Shown here: piece by piece, positions 24,551-29,356 of the stretch
Numbering within the stretch: the stretch's first letter is position 1
Layout of the letters: each line of letters begins with the position of its first letter
The notes under the pieces: generated by a model
What the model saw: the letters and a program-made list of their open reading frames with translations, nothing else
Databases searched by the model: none
Told to the model about the DNA's origin: nothing
Program-made: the position numbers and the translations under genes
From: Parvularia atlantis
Lineage: Eukaryota > Opisthokonta > Rotosphaerida
NCBI GenBank assembly: GCA_943704415.1
Contig: CALSCO010002191.1
Span: 1 to 29,356 of the forward strand
Direction: 5' to 3'
DNA length: 29,356 bases

Positions 24551-27500
24551 TCACTCGCCTGGTGCTCCGGCAGGCGCCCTCTTCACAAAAATGAGCAGGA
24601 GATCGTGCACGATCGGCAGATGCTCGATCTCGTGCGCTGCGCGCTGCGCCTGGGGCTCGGTCGGCACAAACGCGTCGCTCCTGGCGGCGTCGGCGTACGT
24701 GAGCGCGGGCGGAACGAAACAAGCGATCACACGCGCGACACACTTGGTCTTGGAGAAGCGTTGCGGCGCAACCGCGACGATCTCCTTCAGCGCCAGGCCC
24801 AGCGCCCGCAGCGGGCCCTCGAGGTCGCTCCAGATCAGCAGCCCGAGCGGCCATAGCGTGATGCACTTGCACGTCTCGCACGGGAAGCGGCGGTCGCGCG
24901 CACCAACGGCAAGCACACTGCATCGGCGTCAGACCGCGCGGAGAGTGCACAGCAAGGCGCACCCGCCGAGGCAGAGGCTGCGGGCTGCTTCGGTGCTGCG
25001 CGCGAGCACCGTACCGCGCCACTGCTCGACCTCGCGCAGTGACGTGACCGTGAGCGGGTCAATGAACACCAGGTTGACCGCCGGCTGGCTTGCGATGGCG
25101 GCAAGCGGCGCGGCGCCAGGCTCGGGCGCGGCGGCGTCGAGCTCGATGAGGTCGCTGCGCTCGCGCGCGAGGCGGCGCATGATGCCTGCAACACACGCAG
25201 TGCATCAGCACCGTCCGTTCGGCAGCGGTCCGCCGCACCCTGCAGGTCCTCGTCCAGGTCGCGCAGCGCCGCGGCCGACGCGCCCGCCATGCTCTCGTCG
25301 GTCGACAGCAGACCGAGCACCTGCAGCAGGCGGTTGTTGCTCTGCACTCGGCGGTTCTTCTCGACCTCGTAGGCCGACAGACCCTCGCCCTCCTCCTGCG
25401 CCGGCAGCTGCGCGCGACGTCAGACACCATTGCTTGCCCACGCGAGAGTACACGCACCTCTGTCTCTATCGGCACGTCTTCGGCCGCGGGCGCTTCACCG
25501 GACACAGGTGCAACAGGCTCCATGGCAGACGGCTCGGTCAGCCACCGCACGTGGTTCCAGCGCTGGCCCGGCGAGGCGAAGCGGCCGACCTGCACGCGCA
25601 TCAGGCCATCAGCGGGCGGCCAGCTCGCGTGCGCGAGGGAGGCAGCCGCACCACTTGCGCGCACGTGCGGTCGACGAGGTCGCGCGTCGTCGTCGTCGGG
25701 AAGCACCACACCGTCCCCAGCACCTTGCACTGCGCCGAGAACGACGACGGCGGCACGACATCGCGTGCGCACTCGGTCGGCAGCAGCGAGACGTCGACGA
25801 CACGTCTTTCCGCGAGCGCCTGCAGCGGCGCCGTGCGGCAGAGGCAGGCTGCGGTGGCGTAAGCCCTTCAGCGCTGCCCTGGCCATGCTTGTGAGCGCGC
25901 ACCGTCCAGCTCGACGAGCGGGTCCGGGTTGCGCAGCACGGCGATAAACTCGTGCGTGATTATCAGAAAGTCGTGCAGCATCGAGAGCGACGCGCCCTTG
26001 GCCGTGCCCGAGCAGCAGCGCTGGCGCTTGACGATCTGTCGCGACGGGCGTGAAGCCAGCGCGCACGACCGAGAGCGCCCGCGCCGCACCAGCTCCTCGA
26101 GCGCAAAGCCGGCCTCCATGTACGCCCGCACGGTCACGAACGAGACCGGGATGACGAAGCAGTGCTCTCGGTTGTCGCCGATGCCGAGCGTGCACCGCTT
26201 GCCCGGCTTGAGGACGCGGCTATGTGCATGCACGCGCACGTGAGGCGACGCGCGCAGCTGGCGCGTGCGCGCAGTCGTCACGCACCGCGTCTCGCACGCG
26301 ACATGGCCGATCTGTTGCGCAAACGTCTGCACGAGCGCGGGACCGTGAGCATGCGTTGCACCCGGCCGCAGCAGGAGCGAGCACACCTGCAGGTCCGGGC
26401 TGCGCGACAGGTCCTCGTCCAGGTGCGCCGAGTATACGATGCAGCGGAAGTAGGGCGGGTGCGAGAGCACGTGGTCGAACGACGCGGCGCGGAAAAGGTG
26501 CCCTGGACGACCGCGCGCAGCGCATCAGCACGCGCACGCACGCAGTCGCGCAGCGTTCACGCGTGCACCCTGCAGCTTGAGCGCATTGGCCATGATCAGC
26601 GTCGGGCGGCGGTCGGCGCGCATGACCGCCTGCAGCTCGGGCGGGACCGCAAACGTGCAGTTGCGCTGCGACAGGGCTGGCCACGGGGGAGGCGGGCATC
26701 AGCGACTGCTCGCGTGCACGTCCGCAGCCAGCGCGCACCGACGGCCATTGCGTTGATGTCAACGCCGACGGCCTTGCGCCCGAGCAAGAACGCCTCAATT
26801 ACATCGGTGCCGCGGCCGAGGAAGTTGGACAAGACGCGGTCTGCGGCGCGAGCGCGTGCTCAACGACCGCGGCTGCGCGTCAAGCCCGCTCAGGCGCACC
26901 GCCCTCGTCCGTGAAGCGCTGCAGCGCCCAGCGCACGATCTGCGGCAGCCACGTCCCGCTGTAGTCCGAAGACGAGTGCGAGGCCCCTGCCCACGATCGC
27001 CAACGGTCAGTGCGCGAGCGCACGGCACGCAAGCGCGGACGCACAGCGCGGGGCGCGCCCGGGGACGTCGAAGAACGTCGTCGGCAGACCGAGTGAGTAG
27101 AGCTGGTCCGCCGCGGGCGCGTACGACGGCAGGTATAGCGGCCGCTGCGAGCGCGCGACGGCGGCAGCGCTCTCGTCCGTGCGCGTGGACGAGCTGTGCG
27201 CGCGCACAAGTCACTGTGAGCAACACACGCCGCGGCGCTTAAGCGCTCTGGCGCACAAGACGCGACGCGTGAGGTACGGCTGGTGCGCGTAATCCTCAAC
27301 CGCGGCCGTGTACTCAGTGCGGTCTTCGCCCAGCCTGCGCGCCAACCATCAGTCGCGTGCGCTCACACGTGTCGGTGCACACGCACGCGTCAAACATGTC
27401 CTCCTGCGCCAGGTCGTCCTGGCCCGCCAGCTGGTCCACCATCGACTCGCTGGCGCAGCGGCCGCACATGATCACGCCGTGGAAGCCTGCTCGCCGCACA

Positions 27501-29241
27501 TGAGCGGTGCCACCACAACGGCACGTCGCGCACCGCGTCGCCACTCGGTGCTGTCCGTGGTCGAGCAGTAGAAGCACTGCGTGGACACCGCCGCTTGCTG
27601 CTCAGAGCGGTGCCGCCTTGGCCGCGCCTTGGCCGTGTGCTTGGGATCCTGCGCGCCGTTGGCGGCGTCGCTCACGAAGGCTGCCGACGCGCTGAGCACG
27701 ACGCACGGCACACACCAGCCGGGCACGCACCATTCTCGTCGGTCGTCTTGAAGCACTCGCGGCCGTGCATGTGGTACAGAGGCTCGCGCTGCACGGGCGG
27801 CGACGAAGGCGCAGCGGTTGCCGTGCTGGGCTCGCGCTCGGCCTCGTGCATGGCGTCGCTCCCGACACGCTCGAGGACAGGGCTGGCCTCGGGCGTCAGC
27901 GTGTGCTCGACTCGGGCCTGCTTGGCCGGCGGCGCGTCAGTCTCGAGCCTGCGGCGCCGCCAGCTCAGCGTTCGCGCGCAGTCGTCTCTCATCGGGTCGG
28001 TGCACCGCTCGAAGCACTCGTGGCACAGGTCGAAGCCATTCCAATACGACTCGCACTGCTCGCACGAGCGCCACGAGTCCTGGAGCAGCTTCTGGCAGCC
28101 GTCGCAGTTGATCAGATACTTGTACGTCTCTGCCGCGCGGACGTAAGTGCCCGGACAACGCCACCACGGGCTGCACCGCACACCGCTCGTGCGCGTCTCG
28201 TCGTGCTGCGCACACCAGTACAGCACGCCGCGCTCAAACGACTCGGGCGCTCGGCCGCAGCAACGCACATGGAAGCTGCGCGTGCGTGAATCGTCAGCGG
28301 GCGTCAGCTTCCCGTGCGGGCTGCGCACCTCTTGTTGCAGCGGATGTCGAGGCAGCCGATTGTCGCACCCTTCTTGCCGCACCCGGTGCACTTCTGCAGT
28401 CACGCGCAGCACGTCAGGCGTCTGGCACGGCGGGCCACGCACAGGCACGCACGATGCGCTTGCCGCGGCGCACCGCGCTGGCCACGTTGAACCACGAGCC
28501 TGCGTCCCGGCAGAGCACCTCGGGCGACGCGAGCGCGCACGCTGCACACGCACGCGTGAGCGCCACAGAGCCCATCGGCTGGCCACGCACCGCGGTGGAT
28601 CCAGAAGTACGACACAGGGCCGCGCGGGTGCGTGAGTGCAAACGGCACGCTGCTCACGAACGGCCCGTACTCGGGTCCCTCGGCCTCGTCGCACAGCTCG
28701 CACACAAGGTCCTTGCTGCGGGTCGCGCGTGGCGTGCGTTAACGACACGCCGCCGCCGCCGCGGGGACGCACCGGCTCAGCAGCATCTCGAACTCCGACT
28801 GCGGCTGGCGCAGGGTCTCCCACTCGGGCAGGAAGCGGTCGGGCTTGAGCACCTTGCCCGCCGCGCTGGCGTCTGGTTGCACATGTTGCTCAGTGGCGCC
28901 GTCACAAGCGCAGCACGGCCGCGCACCCTCGGTCCAGAGGTCCTCGCGGATCGCCTCGAGCGCAAACGACTCACGCGGGTGCGGGTGCGACAGTGGGAAG
29001 TTGAGCTGGAAGCACGCGGTGCACAGGTCATAGCTGCGACACGAGCGCGTGAGCAAGAAAGACCATATGCACGGAATGCCGGTCCGACGCGCGTGTTGAG
29101 CGAGTCCTCGCGCGTCTCGCAGTACTGGCACGAGTAGCGCACGTGATGGATGCCTGCGTGCGGCGTCAGCGGCTGTACTGCGCAAGGGCAGGGCGCCCGG
29201 CGCACCGTGCTGGCAGTTGTCGCAGCGGAACCACGCGGAAG
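24551..29241 (-). CDS. Multi-finger (ZZ-ePHD-ZZ-GATA) DNA methylase fusion, 5' partial
   Basis: Spliced reading gives one continuous frame of roughly 1,100-1,200 residues. In order: a ZZ-like finger (AWFRCDNCQ then YDLCTACFQ); an ePHD (VCELCDEAEGPEYGPF, WIHRACALASPEVLC, CTGCGKKGATIGC, NKSFHVRC, YWCAQHDE); a second ZZ-like finger (INCDGCQ, SCEQCES, FDLCHECFE); and a GATA-type finger (CFYCSTTDSTEWRRG then MCGRC). Next comes a methylase domain (LYLPSYAPAADQLYSLGLP, GTWLPQIVRWALQRFTDEG, NFLGRGTDVIEAFLLGRKAV, LSHPPYF, RVLKPGKRCTLGIGDNREHC). The tail has LSAYEVEKNRRVQSNNRLL, LVFIDPL, CETCKCITLWPLGLLIWSDL and HLPIVHDLLLIFVKR. About 22 introns are used. The gene starts beyond the window. One intron inside the first ZZ-like finger could not be fixed. 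The base modified (N6-adenine or N4-cytosine) is not known. Confidence 0.72.
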
Positions 29242-29255
29242 CTGCGCGCGCGCGC

Positions 29256-29270
29256 GAGAGAGAGAGAGAG

Positions 29271-29356
<86 letters not shown>
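29256..29356. repeat. (GA)n microsatellite at the window edge
   Basis: About 100 bases of GA dinucleotides with one interruption (AGCGAG at 29271). Read on the minus strand it is a (CT)n tract followed by GCGCGCAG, so it would be the pyrimidine tract of the intron just before the first visible ZZ-like exon of the methylase gene. It continues to the end of the window and may mark an assembly break. Confidence 0.95.

Noticed and set aside
26380-26880. Methylase as a recent bacterial contaminant or phage insert
   Set aside because: The exons are interrupted by the same GTGCG-type introns and have the same base composition as the neighbours, so the gene is resident in this genome whatever its ancient origin.
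24551-27211. A separate, free-standing methylase gene
   Set aside because: No in-frame ATG exists before the catalytic motif, and an ordinary intron joins it in frame to the GATA-finger exon. Kept as the main alternative to the fusion.

Overview
The window is nuclear DNA from a eukaryote with a very GC-rich, extremely compact genome. Genes are cut into many short exons by introns of about 47-66 bases. Most introns begin GTGCG, carry a CTCAC- or CTGAC-like branch site and end GCAG. The gene set is an Fh3/FH1/FH2 formin, a Dug3-type glutamine amidotransferase, a PMP34/PMP47-type peroxisomal carrier, TTLL12, RPRD1/Rtt103, ZW10 and PCNA with an E2F-like promoter. This suggests a unicellular opisthokont, most likely a fungus (perhaps an early-diverging one). 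The sequence alone does not settle the lineage. No prokaryotic operon, tRNA, rRNA, CRISPR array or intact mobile element was seen.

Layout, left to right: the tail of an unknown gene (+); endonuclease V (+); ZW10 (-); a diaphanous-like formin (+); a peroxisomal adenine-nucleotide-type carrier (-); an RPRD1/Rtt103-like CID protein (-); Dug3-like glutamine amidotransferase (+); eIF2B beta (-); the NVL/Rix7 AAA ATPase (+); PCNA (-); TTLL12 (-); COG2 (+); and a large, 5'-incomplete chromatin-type DNA methylase gene (-) that runs off the right edge behind a (GA)n tract. Four divergent pairs have start codons only 15-56 bases apart, and convergent genes are separated by 20-220 bases. Almost nothing is left as intergenic DNA.

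Most genes are conserved housekeeping functions: DNA repair and replication, ribosome biogenesis, translation initiation, transcription termination, Golgi/ER tethering, actin nucleation and glutathione turnover. They do not form a pathway together.

The striking locus is the last one. Spliced reading from 29241 to 24551 gives an apparently continuous protein with a ZZ-like finger, an extended PHD (ePHD) finger, a second ZZ-like finger, a GATA-type finger, a DNA-methylase catalytic domain (NFLGRGTD then HPPY), a YEVEKNRR-type basic element and a second methylase-like domain. The finger part and the methylase part join in frame across one ordinary intron, and the methylase part has no start codon of its own. 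This looks like a histone-reading, DNA-methylating reader-writer fusion, and it is the main candidate for a little-described system here.
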